A stretch of 64,000 nt of DNA from Streptomyces spectabilis. GTDB lineage: Bacteria; Actinomycetota; Actinomycetes; Streptomycetales; Streptomycetaceae. Numbering within the stretch: position 1 is the first letter of the stretch; each line of letters starts with the position of its first letter. The DNA is taken from the NCBI RefSeq assembly GCF_008704795.1, contig NZ_CP023690.1:5156501-5220500 (forward strand). The letters are read 5' to 3'. The translations under genes and the position numbers were made by a program. Below the pieces are notes generated by a model that saw only the letters and a list, made by a program, of their open reading frames with translations, had not been told where the DNA came from and did not search any database. Positions 38,017 to 46,620 of the stretch are shown one piece after another.

Positions 38017-38556
38017 GTGAGCATCGACCCGTCCTCGATTCCGAATTTCGGGGGCCAGCCCGAGCCCATGCCCAATGAAGGACCGGCGGGCCCCGTCATC
38101 CCTGACCAGGACCTCGTCAAGCAGCTCCTGGAGCAGATGGAACTCAAGTACGTCGTCGACGACGAGGGTGACCTCGCGGCGCCGTGGGAGGAGTTCCGTA
38201 CGTACTTCATGTTCCGCGGCGAGGACGACCAGCAGGTCTTCTCGGTGCGGACCTTCTACGACAGGCCGCACGGCATCGAGGAGAAGCCGCAGCTCCTGGA
38301 GTCCATCGACGACTGGAACCGCCGCACCCTCTGGCCCAAGGTCTACACGCACACGCACGACGACGGCACGGTCCGCCTCATCGGCGAGGCCCAGATGCTG
38401 ATCGGCACGGGTGTCTCCCTGGAGCACTTCGTGTCGTCGACGGTCAGCTGGGTGCGGGCCGCGATCGAGTTCGACCGCTGGCTCGTGGAGCACCTCGGCC
38501 TGGAGAAGGACGCCGACGCGGCGGCCGACGCCGAGCCGGGCGACGAGCAGGCCTGA
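38017..38556 (+). CDS. YbjN-domain protein, 179 aa
   Basis: The GTG at 38017 follows GAAGGGA. After a Pro-rich lead (SSIPNFGGQPEPMPNEGPAG) comes a YbjN/type III chaperone-like fold at about residues 35-165: LVKQLLEQMELKYVVDDEGD, FRTYFMFRGEDDQQVFSVRT, WNRRTLWPKVYTHTHDDGTV and VSSTVSWVRAAIEFDRWL. Members are thought to assist proteins or regulate stress responses. No enzymatic residues are seen. It lies between clpB and a convergent membrane protein gene. Confidence 0.85.
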   Translation: MSIDPSSIPNFGGQPEPMPNEGPAGPVIPDQDLVKQLLEQMELKYVVDDEGDLAAPWEEFRTYFMFRGEDDQQVFSVRTFYDRPHGIEEKPQLLESIDDWNRRTLWPKVYTHTHDDGTVRLIGEAQMLIGTGVSLEHFVSSTVSWVRAAIEFDRWLVEHLGLEKDADAAADAEPGDEQA

Positions 38557-38591
38557 CGCCGGTTCCGTAGCGCGCGCACAGCGTCACAACG

Positions 38592-39788
38592 TCACAACGG
38601 CATGCGGGCCGTCGTCACCAGATACGTCCCGTACGCCAGCGAGAGCCCGGCCAGGGCGCCGACCACCAGGGCGGCGTGCCCCGGCCGGGCTCTCGCCGTG
38701 CGCACCAGGGCGCAGGCGAGCGGCAGCAGCAGCGGGAACGCGGGCAGCAGGAAGCGCGGCTTGGACTCGAAGAAGCCGGAGCCGCCGACCGTGATGAGCA
38801 GCAGCACCCCGGTGTAGACGAGCAGCGGCAGCGGGGCGCGGTCGCACAGCAGAAGGCCGTACAGGAGCAGCCCCGCCGCGACGATCACCAGGGTCATGGC
38901 GAAGACGAGCTTGTCGCCGTCCAGGAGCAGATGCCGGACGAAGGCCAGCGAGCCCCGGCCGAAGTCGAAGCGGGAGCCCCAGCCGCGCTGCACCGCGAAG
39001 TAGCCGCCGAGCGGGTCGCCCCTGCGCACGCCCACCCACAGCACGTACGCGCCCCAGCCGACGGGGGCGAGCGCCGCGCCCGTCCACAGCCTGTGGGAAA
39101 CGCGGCCCCGGTGCCGGACGAGCTCGCAGACGGCCGCCACCGCGACGGCCGCGGCCACCGCGAAGCCGTTCGGGCGTGCCAGGCCCGCGAGCGCGGCGAG
39201 GGTGCCCGCCCAGATCCAGCGGCCGGTCAGGAGCGCGTACAGGGAGCCCGCGGCGAGCGCCGTCAGGACCGGCTCGGTGTACGCCATCGTCAGGATCACG
39301 GAGTGCGGTAGCAGGCCCCAGAGCAGGACGAGGACCGTGGCCGTGCGGTGGTCGTGGAGGCGGGCGGCGATCTTGTAGATGGCGACGGCGGCCGCGCCCG
39401 CGCCGAGCCAGGAGACGAGCAGGCCCGCCGCGCCGTAGCCGAGCGGGGTGAGGGCCTCCACCGCGCGGATCAGGGCCGGGTAGAGCGGGAAGAAGGCCAG
39501 GTCGCTCTGGACGACGCCGGGTTCGAAGTACAGGGTGCGGCCGTAGCCGTGGGCGGCGATACCGGTGTACCAGCGGGAGTCCCAGGAGCGGCCGAGGAGG
39601 CGGAAGACGTCCTGGTCGCTGACGTGGGCCGCGACCGCGAGGGCGAGCAGGCCGGTGAGCCGTGCGGCGGCGAAGGCCCCCAGGGCGTGGGCCGCGGTGG
39701 CCGTGCGGCGGCTCGGCCCGAGGGGTGCCTGCTCCGTGCGGGGGGCGCGTGTGACGGGGTGCGGGACGGTGGGGCTGGGGTGGGTCAC
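38592..39788 (-). CDS. Membrane mannosyltransferase-like protein (GT-C / PIG-V-like), 398 aa
   Basis: Nine to ten hydrophobic helices spread over the protein. The first extracytoplasmic loop has the GT-C hallmark LGRSWDSRWYTGIAAHGYG (near 64-82) with acidic residues before the second helix. SDLAFFPLYPALIRAVE and LLGLARPNG-type segments match the PIG-V/mannosyltransferase group. It likely transfers a sugar from a polyprenyl-phosphate donor outside the membrane. Acceptor unknown. The ATG is at 39788. Confidence 0.85.
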   Translation of the reverse strand: MTHPSPTVPHPVTRAPRTEQAPLGPSRRTATAAHALGAFAAARLTGLLALAVAAHVSDQDVFRLLGRSWDSRWYTGIAAHGYGRTLYFEPGVVQSDLAFFPLYPALIRAVEALTPLGYGAAGLLVSWLGAGAAAVAIYKIAARLHDHRTATVLVLLWGLLPHSVILTMAYTEPVLTALAAGSLYALLTGRWIWAGTLAALAGLARPNGFAVAAAVAVAAVCELVRHRGRVSHRLWTGAALAPVGWGAYVLWVGVRRGDPLGGYFAVQRGWGSRFDFGRGSLAFVRHLLLDGDKLVFAMTLVIVAAGLLLYGLLLCDRAPLPLLVYTGVLLLITVGGSGFFESKPRFLLPAFPLLLPLACALVRTARARPGHAALVVGALAGLSLAYGTYLVTTARMPL

Positions 39789-39879
39789 ACCCGGAACCTT
39801 GCGGGCCCCGCGGGGCGGGCGCGAGTTAGGCGGGGCCGTGTGGGTGGGGGTTTTCGCCTGGGTGCGGGCTCGTCGTGGG

Positions 39880-41072
39880 CTAGAGGGACTTCAGACGGGA
39901 GACCGCTTCCTCCAGGACGGGCGTCTGCTTGCAGAAGGCGAAGCGGACGAAGGGGGCGCCCTGGTCGCGGTGGTCGTAGAAGACCGCGTTCGGGATGGCG
40001 ACGACGCCCGCGCGCTCGGGCAGGGCGCGGCAGAAGGCCAGGCCGTCGCTCTCGCCGAGGGGCGGACGTCGGTGGTGATGAAGTACGTGCCCGCCGGACG
40101 GTAGACCTCGAAGCCCGCCGCGGTGAGGCCGGAGGCCAGCAGGTCGCGCTTGGCGCGCATGTCGTCGAGGAACGAGGTGAAGTACGCGTCGGGCAGCGCG
40201 AGCGCCTCCGCGACGGCGTACTGGAACGGGCCCGAGGACACGAACGTGAGGAACTGCTTCGCCGACCGCACCGCCGTGACCAGCTCGGGCGTTGCCGTGA
40301 TCCAGCCGACCTTCCAGCCCGTGAACGAGAACGTCTTGCCCGCCGAGCCGATCGTCACCGTTCGCTCGCGCATGCCGGGGAAGGAGACGAGCGGGACGTG
40401 GCCGCCCTCGTCGAAGACCAGGTGCTCGTACACCTCGTCCGTGACGACGAGCAGATCGCGCTCCACGGCGAGCTTCGCGATCTCGGCCAGCTCCTCGCGG
40501 GTGAGGACGGTGCCGGTCGGGTTGTGCGGGGTGTTGAGCAGGAGCAGCCGGGTGCGCGGGGTGACGGCGGCGCGCAGCTCGTCGAGGTCGAGGGAGAAGC
40601 GGCCCCCGCCGGGCCGCAGCGTCACCGGTACCCGGGTGCCGCCCGCGAGGGCGATCGAGGCGGCGTACGAGTCGTAGTACGGCTCCAGGGCGATCACCTC
40701 GTCGCCCGGCTCGACCAGGGCGAGCAGCGAGGCGGCGATGGCCTCGGTGGCGCCCGCGGTGACGAGGACCTCGCGGTCGGGGTCGAAGGCCAGGCCGTAG
40801 CGGCGCTCCTGGTGCGCGGCGATCGCGGTGCGCAGCTCGGGGACGCCGGGGCCCGGCGGGTACTGGTTGCCGCGGCCGTCGCGCAGGGCGCGCACCGCGG
40901 CCTCGCGCACCTGCTCGGGGCCGTCCGTGTCCGGGAAGCCCTGGCCCAGGTTGATCGCTCCGGTCCGCACCGCGAGCGCGGACATCTCGGCGAAGATCGT
41001 CGTACCGAATTCCGCGAGGCGGCGGTTGAGCAGCGGGCGGTCGTTCCTGGAGGCACCGGGAGATGACGTCAT
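39880..41072 (-). pseudogene. PLP-dependent aminotransferase (class I/II) with a single frameshift
   Basis: The ATG at 41072 (GGAGG nine bases upstream) opens a 337-residue part of a fold-type I aminotransferase: AINLGQGFPDTDGPEQVREA, NQYPPGPG, VTAGATEAIAA, NTPHNPTGTVL and the lysine motif SAGKTFSFTGWKVGW. At the G run 40059-40062 (CCCC on the coding strand) the frame is lost. The missing C terminus (LGESDGLAFCRALPERAG, RFAFCKQTPVLEEAVSRLKSL) continues in the next frame to 39880. One extra base in that run restores a protein of about 395 aa. Either the gene is recently broken or the base was missed in sequencing. Intact relatives act on aspartate, kynurenine or succinyl-diaminopimelate. Confidence 0.85.
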
Positions 41073-41234
41073 GGCGGTCATCCTCCGCCGAACCTCTGGA
41101 CTTCCTCAACTCTGCTTTGACCGCGGTCGGCCGGGGGCATCCCCTTGTCACGCAACGACGCGGGACCATATCCGCACAGCGGCGCCGGTTCGGGGGAACG
41201 GTCCGGGGCCGCTTCGGGGGAAAGGAAGTGAGGG

Positions 41235-41501
41235 ATGGGGTGGATGGTTGTGGCCTTGTTCTTCATCGGCTGGTTCGTAGTGATCGGGCTGCTCGTGCAC
41301 GTGAGCAGGAACGGCCGCAGGCGCGCCACATCGGGGGGCCGCAGTTGGTGGGCGGGGTCCGGCTCGAGTAGCGGGACCGCGACCTACGACGGCGGAGGTT
41401 CGTCCTGTGGCGGAGGCTCTTCCTGCGGTGGCAGTTCGTCCTGCGGCGGCGGTTCGTCCTGCGGTGGCGGGGGCGGAGGTTGCGGCGGCGGAGGCAGCTG
41501 A
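41235..41501 (+). CDS. Small membrane protein with Cys/Gly-rich tail, 88 aa
   Basis: One N-terminal membrane helix (MVVALFFIGWFVVIGLLVHV, residues 4-23), a basic segment (SRNGRRR), then a tail of repeated SSCGGG units holding six cysteines between residues about 57 and 88 and ending in Gly-rich sequence. By the positive-inside rule the tail should face the cytoplasm. Similar Cys-Gly tails occur in uncharacterised actinobacterial membrane proteins. The tail may bind metal or form disulfides. The start is ATG, AGTGAGGG upstream. Confidence 0.65.
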   Translation: MGWMVVALFFIGWFVVIGLLVHVSRNGRRRATSGGRSWWAGSGSSSGTATYDGGGSSCGGGSSCGGSSSCGGGSSCGGGGGGCGGGGS

Positions 41502-41528
41502 CACGGGGCAGCTGGTCCACTGGGCCGA

Positions 41529-41560
41529 GCGCCCGGCGGGAGGCAACTCCCGCCGGGCGC
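41529..41560 (+). terminator. Terminator of the Cys/Gly-rich protein gene
   Basis: A perfect 13-bp stem (GCGCCCGGCGGGA and its complement) with loop GGCAAC-type, 28 bases after the stop. Confidence 0.8.
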
Positions 41561-41864
41561 TTCGTCGTTGACGGACCGATTGGCGACCATAGGATGCCAT
41601 TTCCGGACTGACTGCTTTCCCTGAAACGTGAACAGATGAACTGTTCGGCCCTCTAGGGGATGGAAACCCTACGAAGTTGGGTAAAAGCGCTGTGGCAGTG
41701 TCGCAGTTCATGATTCCCTCTTAACCGTCACACCGCCCTCGGACGCCTCTGCTCGGCAGGCAGCGGTTCGTCTCCGTGGGCACGCGCCGGCATCCCCCTC
41801 AGCCCGGTGTCCGACCGGGCGCGCCGGCCCCCCCACCTCCATTGCGTGTTAGCGGAGCCGACCC
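41561..41864. other. Intergenic region before the DUF2617 gene
   Basis: 304 bases with no supported gene. It has an A/T-richer segment (41580-41720) with the inverted repeat GAACAG-ATGAA-CTGTTC (41630-41646), and should contain the promoter of the following operon. Confidence 0.5.
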
Positions 41865-42383
41865 ATGCTCACGACCCTGAAGACTGTCTACACCGACACG
41901 CGCGCCGGGGACCTGGCCTGGGCCCTCGGCCGCGAGCCGCTGCCCGCGCTCGCCACTCTCGACCTCGAACTGACCGGTGCCACCGTGCAGTTGAGACTCC
42001 TCGGGGCCTCCCACCAAGTGCTGCTCGAAGAGGACAGGGGAAGCTGCTCCGAGACCGTCGCCTGCATCCCCGGCAGCAGCACCCCGCTGCCGCTCGGCGT
42101 CTCCAAGCGCGTCGGCGAGTGGGAGTACGAGTTCGCGGCCCGCGTCGAAACGCTGTCGCGGGGTCAGTTCGCGGGCCGGGCGCAGGAATTGCTCGCCCTC
42201 GTCGCCGAGCACCCGCACGGGCTCGCCGGGGTCTTCCCCGGCATCCCGCACGCGTTCACGGCGATGCTGGCGCAGCGGCACGAGGGCTCGGTGATGTGGC
42301 GCACCTGGCACGCGTATCCGCAGGACGGGCAGTTGGTGGCGACCCGCACGCGGGTGGGTGTGCGGATGCCCGTGGCGCTCTGA
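41865..42383 (+). CDS. DUF2617 family protein, 172 aa
   Basis: A soluble protein matching the actinobacterial DUF2617 family: MLTTLKTVYTDTRAGDLAWA, LDLELTGATVQLRLLGASHQ, a central ETVACIPGSS and C-terminal TAMLAQRHEGSVMWRTWHAY. No enzymatic motif is known for the family. From memory it is conserved next to the spermidine-synthase-like gene in Streptomyces. It ends 108 bases before that gene. GCGGAG precedes the ATG. Confidence 0.8.
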   Translation: MLTTLKTVYTDTRAGDLAWALGREPLPALATLDLELTGATVQLRLLGASHQVLLEEDRGSCSETVACIPGSSTPLPLGVSKRVGEWEYEFAARVETLSRGQFAGRAQELLALVAEHPHGLAGVFPGIPHAFTAMLAQRHEGSVMWRTWHAYPQDGQLVATRTRVGVRMPVAL

Positions 42384-42490
42384 GCGGGGCCGTGCGACGG
42401 CTCGCCGGGCGGCGGTTCACACATTCTCGCCGCCACCTCCACCCTTGTGGGGGACTTGGTGTGAGCGGACGGTGACGTAGCGTTCCCAGC

Positions 42491-44074
42491 GTGATCGAGC
42501 CGCGTCAGCGTTTGCCCGTCACGCCCCGGACAGGCCGCTTCCTCGTCCTCGCGGGCGTGTTCATCTGTGCCGCCTGCGGACTCGTGTACGAGCTGGAACT
42601 CGTCGCCCTCGCCGCGTACTTGATCGGGGACTCCGTCACGCAGGCCTCCGTCGTGCTGTCCGTGATGGTCTTCGCGATGGGCGTCGGCTCGCTGCTCGCC
42701 AAGCGTCTGCGCTGCCGGGCCGCCGCCGGGTTCGGGCTCGTCGAGGCGGCCCTCGCGCTCGTCGGCGGGTGCAGCGCCATGGTCCTGTACGCGGCGTTCG
42801 CGTGGGCGGGCGACCGGGGCGAGATGTGGGCCAGCGGCTCCCGCTATCTCTTCGTGGTGTTCTCCCTGGCCATCGGCGTCCTGATCGGCGCCGAAGTCCC
42901 CCTGCTCATGGTGCTCATCCAGCGGGTGCGGCGGCAGGACGCGGGCGGCGCCGTCGCCGACCTCTTCGCCGCGGACTACGTGGGCGCCCTGGTCGGCGGC
43001 CTCGCCTTCCCCTTCCTGCTGCTCCCCTGGTTCGGGCAGCTCACCGGGGCGCTGCTCACCGGCGCCGTGAACGTGCTCGCGGGCGGCGCCCTCGTGCTCG
43101 GCCTGTTCGGGCGCGATCTGAGCCCGCGCGGCCGCTGGTTACTTCTCGTGGTCAACGCCGTCGTGCTCGCCGTCCTCGCCTCCGCCGCCGTCCTCGTCGA
43201 CGACTTCGAGCGGGCCGCGCGCCGCGCCGTGTACGGCTCCGAGATCCGCGTCGCCGTCCACACCGGCCTCCAGGAAGTCGTCCTCACCGGCCGCGACCGG
43301 GAGTCCCTGCACCTCTACCTCGACGGCAGGCTGCGCGTCAGCGGCCGCGACGTGCGGCGCTACCACGAGGCCCTCGTCCAGCCCGCCCTGCGCGGCGGCC
43401 CCCACCGGCGCGTCCTTGTCCTGGGCGGCGGCGACGGGCTGGCCGCCCGCGAGGTCCTTCGGCACACCGGGGTGCGCCGCGTCGACATCGTCGAACCCGA
43501 CCCGGCCGTCGTCGACCTGGCACGGCACGACCCGGCCCTGAGCGACCTCAACGGACACGTGTACCGGGACCCGCGCGTGCGCGTCACCCACGCCGACGCC
43601 TTCCGCTGGCTGCGCGGCCCGCACCGCCGCGTGTACGACGTCGTCGTCGCCGATCTGCCCGACCCCGGCATCACCGCGAGCACCCAGCTGTACTCGCAGG
43701 AGTTCTACGGCCTGGTCTCTCGCGTCCTCACCGACGACGGGCGCTTCGCCGTGCACGCCGGGCCCGCCGCGACCCGGCCGCGCACCTACTGGACCGTCGA
43801 CGCGACGCTGCGCGCCGCCGGGTACTGGACCGAGCCCTACCGCCTCACCGGCCGCCGCGGCGCGCACGCCGCCGGGCCCGACCGCACCGCCGACCCCGGC
43901 GAGGCGCCCCGCGACTGGGGCTTCGTGCTCGCCGCCCGCGCCGAGCCGGTGCTCGGCGCGGCCCGCGGCGCCACCGTCCTGCGCGCCGGATCCCGCGCCG
44001 CCGAGCGGCTGCGGCCGTCCGACTGGCGCACCATCGAGCCGTCCACGCTCGTGCATCCGCGCTACGCCGACTGA
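42491..44074 (+). CDS. Membrane-anchored spermidine-synthase-like protein (polyamine aminopropyltransferase fold), 527 aa
   Basis: The start is GTG. The N-terminal half has about seven membrane helices ([57 protein letters not shown]). From about residue 245 comes a spermidine synthase domain: [37 protein letters not shown] (SAM-type nucleotide site), [15 protein letters not shown] and VVADLPDPG, where the catalytic aspartate lies. It would transfer aminopropyl groups from decarboxylated SAM, but for membrane forms the real substrate is uncertain. The last 60 residues are Arg-rich. Confidence 0.88.
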   Translation: MIEPRQRLPVTPRTGRFLVLAGVFICAACGLVYELELVALAAYLIGDSVTQASVVLSVMVFAMGVGSLLAKRLRCRAAAGFGLVEAALALVGGCSAMVLYAAFAWAGDRGEMWASGSRYLFVVFSLAIGVLIGAEVPLLMVLIQRVRRQDAGGAVADLFAADYVGALVGGLAFPFLLLPWFGQLTGALLTGAVNVLAGGALVLGLFGRDLSPRGRWLLLVVNAVVLAVLASAAVLVDDFERAARRAVYGSEIRVAVHTGLQEVVLTGRDRESLHLYLDGRLRVSGRDVRRYHEALVQPALRGGPHRRVLVLGGGDGLAAREVLRHTGVRRVDIVEPDPAVVDLARHDPALSDLNGHVYRDPRVRVTHADAFRWLRGPHRRVYDVVVADLPDPGITASTQLYSQEFYGLVSRVLTDDGRFAVHAGPAATRPRTYWTVDATLRAAGYWTEPYRLTGRRGAHAAGPDRTADPGEAPRDWGFVLAARAEPVLGAARGATVLRAGSRAAERLRPSDWRTIEPSTLVHPRYAD

Positions 44075-44144
44075 CGGCCCGCGGTACGACGGCCGGGCCG
44101 AAGTGGCGTACATCACGGCGGCGGCGTCGGTACGCTCGACTGTC

Positions 44145-44891
44145 ATGGAGCATGAGGTGTTCGTACCGGTTCCGGAAGAGCCGCTCCGCGAGGCGCTGGC
44201 CGACCCCGAGCGGGTCGCGCGCGCGGTGCCCGGGTTGCAGCGCGACGCCGACCCAGGGCCCGACGCGCTGCCCGTCACCGGGCGGCTCAAGGTGCGCGCC
44301 GGCGGTCACACGATCACCTACCGCGGCGGCCTGCGGATCGCCGCGCGCGGCGACGGCGGGTACGCGGTGACCGGTGAGGCCCACGAGGCCCGGGGCAGCG
44401 GCGCCGTAACGTTCTCCCTCGTGCTGCGCCTGGCCGCCGCGGCGGAGGGGGGCACGCAGGTGTCCTTCAGCGGGACCGCGTCCGCGGACGGCCGGGTCGC
44501 CGAGGCCGTGAAGAATTCTCCACAGGCTGTGGAGAGTGCGGTGCGCCGGCTGCTCGCGCGGTTCGCCGAGGGGCTCGCGGCTCCCGCCGCGGACGACGAG
44601 CCGTCCGCTCCCGCCGGGGTGTCCCGCGTCTTCGACGCCGAGGTGCCGCCGCCCTCGCTCGAACCGCTCGCCGAGGTGGGGGTCGGGCCGGAGGCCGCGC
44701 ACGCGCGGCGGACGATGATCGGGCGCAGCGCGGAGGAGGTCGACCACGCGCCGCCCCGGGGGCGGTACGCGCCCGTCCCCGCGCCCGAGACGCTCGGCGG
44801 CGGCGCCGCCCTGCGCTGGGCCGCACCCGCCGCCGCGGTCCTCGTCGCCTCGGCGATCGTGGTGACCAGGGCCTTGCGCAAGCGCCGCTGA
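44145..44891 (+). CDS. CoxG-like SRPBCC protein with C-terminal membrane helix, 248 aa
   Basis: The ATG at 44145. Residues 1-150 form an SRPBCC/CoxG domain (MEHEVFVPVPEEPLREALAD, VARAVPGLQRDADPGP, TYRGGLRIAARGDGGYAVTG, and VSFSGTASADGRVAEAVKNS with FAEGLA). A linker follows, and a hydrophobic helix at about 222-240 (AAPAAAVLVASAIVVTRAL) with a basic end anchors it. CoxG-type proteins help carbon-monoxide-dehydrogenase-like enzymes reach the membrane, but no such enzyme is nearby. Ligand unknown. Confidence 0.8.
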   Translation: MEHEVFVPVPEEPLREALADPERVARAVPGLQRDADPGPDALPVTGRLKVRAGGHTITYRGGLRIAARGDGGYAVTGEAHEARGSGAVTFSLVLRLAAAAEGGTQVSFSGTASADGRVAEAVKNSPQAVESAVRRLLARFAEGLAAPAADDEPSAPAGVSRVFDAEVPPPSLEPLAEVGVGPEAAHARRTMIGRSAEEVDHAPPRGRYAPVPAPETLGGGAALRWAAPAAAVLVASAIVVTRALRKRR

Positions 44892-44929
44892 GGGGCTCCG
44901 CCCCCGTGTCCGCGCTTTCGGCGCTCCGC

Positions 44930-45038
44930 GCCTCGTCCTCAAACGCCGGACGGGCTGAAAGATCTCCGGTGCGGGCCGCAGACGAGATCCGGTCCGCACC
45001 GGCAACCATCCAGCCCGTCCGGCGTTTGAGGACGAGGC
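44930..45038. repeat. REP-like inverted repeat with 28-bp perfect arms
   Basis: Arm GCCTCGTCCTCAAACGCC... at 44930-44957 is the exact inverse of 45011-45038, with 53 bases between. From memory, this CTCAAACGCCGGACGGGCTG sequence recurs in intergenic regions of many Streptomyces genomes and often forms terminator-like hairpins. It lies between two co-directional genes. Confidence 0.85.
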
Positions 45039-45081
45039 CGAAGGCCGATCAAGCCGGTCCACTGGCGGTTAGGGTCGAAGC

Positions 45082-45876
45082 GTGAGCAGCGATGAGATCA
45101 CTTTGGCCGCGGGTGACGCGGAAGTTTCGGTGCGGCCGGGGCGCGGGGCCCGGCTCGGGAGTCTCAAGGTGGGGGGTGTCGAGCTGCTGCGGCAGGGGGA
45201 GCGGTACGGCTGCTTCCCGATGGTGCCGTGGTGCGGCCGGGTCAGGGAAGGCCGCTTCCTGAGCGGCGGCCACCCCCACCAGCTGCCGCTCAACTCCCCG
45301 CCGCACGCCATCCACGGCACCGGCAGGGACACCGCGTGGAAGACCGCCCGGGTCAGCGACCGCGAGGCCGTGTTCACCTACGACCTCGCGGACCCGTGGC
45401 CCTACTCCGGCCGGGTCACGCAGATCGTCGAGCTGACGGAGAGCGCCCTGACGCTGCGGATGTCCGTGGAGACGTACGACGACTCCTTCCCGGCGCAGGC
45501 GGGCTGGCACCCGTGGTTCAACCGGCGGCTCACCGCCGACGGCGAGGACGTCCGGATCGCCTTCGACGCGGCCTGGCAGGAGCGCCGCGGCGACGACCAC
45601 CTGCCCACCGGCGAGCGCGTCGACCCGCAGCCCGGCCCCTGGGACGACTGCTTCGGCATGCCGGACGGCGTCGACGTCACCCTCACCTGGCCGGGGCAGC
45701 TGGAGGTGAATGTGGCCAGCCGCGAGGAGTGGGTCGTCGTGTACGACGAGCAGGAGGCCGCCGTGTGCGTGGAGCCGCAGACAGGACCGCCCAACGGCCT
45801 GAACACCCTGCCGCGCCTGGTCACGCCCCTGGAGCCGCTGGAGACCTCGACCACCTGGACCTGGCGGCGGCTCTGA
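45082..45876 (+). CDS. Aldose 1-epimerase family protein, 264 aa
   Basis: A galactose-mutarotase-like fold: SVRPGRGARLGSLKVGGVEL (8-30), FPMVPWCGRVREGRF, the active-site histidine region HAIHGTGRDTAW near 74-85, QAGWHPWFNRRL near 145-156 and the glutamate segment AVCVEPQTGPPNG near 231. It interconverts anomers of sugars or acts on hexose-6-phosphates. The start is GTG. It is followed by pyrE after 30 bases, probably a short transcriptional unit. Confidence 0.88.
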   Translation: MSSDEITLAAGDAEVSVRPGRGARLGSLKVGGVELLRQGERYGCFPMVPWCGRVREGRFLSGGHPHQLPLNSPPHAIHGTGRDTAWKTARVSDREAVFTYDLADPWPYSGRVTQIVELTESALTLRMSVETYDDSFPAQAGWHPWFNRRLTADGEDVRIAFDAAWQERRGDDHLPTGERVDPQPGPWDDCFGMPDGVDVTLTWPGQLEVNVASREEWVVVYDEQEAAVCVEPQTGPPNGLNTLPRLVTPLEPLETSTTWTWRRL

Positions 45877-45906
45877 AGGCCCGGCCGCGCCCTTAAGCTC
45901 GTAGCC

Positions 45907-46458
45907 ATGACGAACGACGTACGCGGCGACCTGCTGCGGCAGATCAAGGACAAGGCCGTCGTGCACGGCAAGGTGACCCTCTCCTCGGGCCTGGAGGCCG
46001 ACTACTACGTCGACCTGCGCCGCATCACCCTGGACGGGGAGGCCGCCCCGCTCGTCGGGCAGGTGCTGCTCGACCTCACGAGCGAGCTGGAGTTCGACGC
46101 CGTGGGCGGCCTGACGATGGGGGCCGACCCGGTCGCCGCGTCGATGCTGCACGCGGCCGCCGCGCGCGGCCGGCGCCTGGACGCCTTCGTGGTGCGCAAG
46201 GCCGCCAAGGCGCACGGCCTGCAGCGCCGTGTCGAGGGCCCGGACATCAAGGGGCGGCGCGTCCTCGTCGTCGAGGACACCTCCACCACCGGCGGCTCCC
46301 CGCTGACCGCCGTGGAGGCCGTGCGCGAGGCCGGCGCCGAGGTCGTCGGCGTGGCCACGATCGTGGACCGGGCCACCGGCGCCGATGTGAAGATCACCGA
46401 GGGCGCCGGGGTCCCGTACCTCTTCGCGTACTCCAAGGACGAGCTCGGGCTCGACTGA
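45907..46458 (+). CDS. pyrE: Orotate phosphoribosyltransferase
   Basis: 183 residues. Substrate loop KVTLSSGLEADYYVDLRRIT near 23-42, GLTMGADPVAASM and the PRPP motif VLVVEDTSTTGGSPLTAVEA near 119-138 (a threonine variant of VEDVxTTG). It converts orotate and PRPP to OMP in pyrimidine biosynthesis. The start is ATG. It lies between the aldose epimerase gene and fba, as in other Streptomyces. No leader attenuator was recognised. Confidence 0.97.
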   Translation: MTNDVRGDLLRQIKDKAVVHGKVTLSSGLEADYYVDLRRITLDGEAAPLVGQVLLDLTSELEFDAVGGLTMGADPVAASMLHAAAARGRRLDAFVVRKAAKAHGLQRRVEGPDIKGRRVLVVEDTSTTGGSPLTAVEAVREAGAEVVGVATIVDRATGADVKITEGAGVPYLFAYSKDELGLD

Positions 46459-46620
46459 GTCCGCGGACCGAGCAAGTCCAGTAAGTCTGGAAAGATGGGG
46501 GCGACGACATCGCCGTCGCCGCCCCCGGGCTCCCCGTACGTCTCAGGGATCCCTAGACACCCCAGGTCAGGGCCAAGCAGCACAGCAGCACTCACCCCGC
46601 ACATCACAAGGAGCGGACAC

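Noticed and set aside
41400..41500. The Cys/Gly repeat DNA as a non-coding tandem repeat
   Set aside because: It lies in frame at the end of a gene with a ribosome site, membrane helix and terminator, so it is coding.
41630..41646. GAACAG-ATGAA-CTGTTC as a LexA (SOS) box
   Set aside because: The spacing between the GAAC and GTTC parts does not fit the actinobacterial SOS box, and the nearby genes are not damage-response genes.
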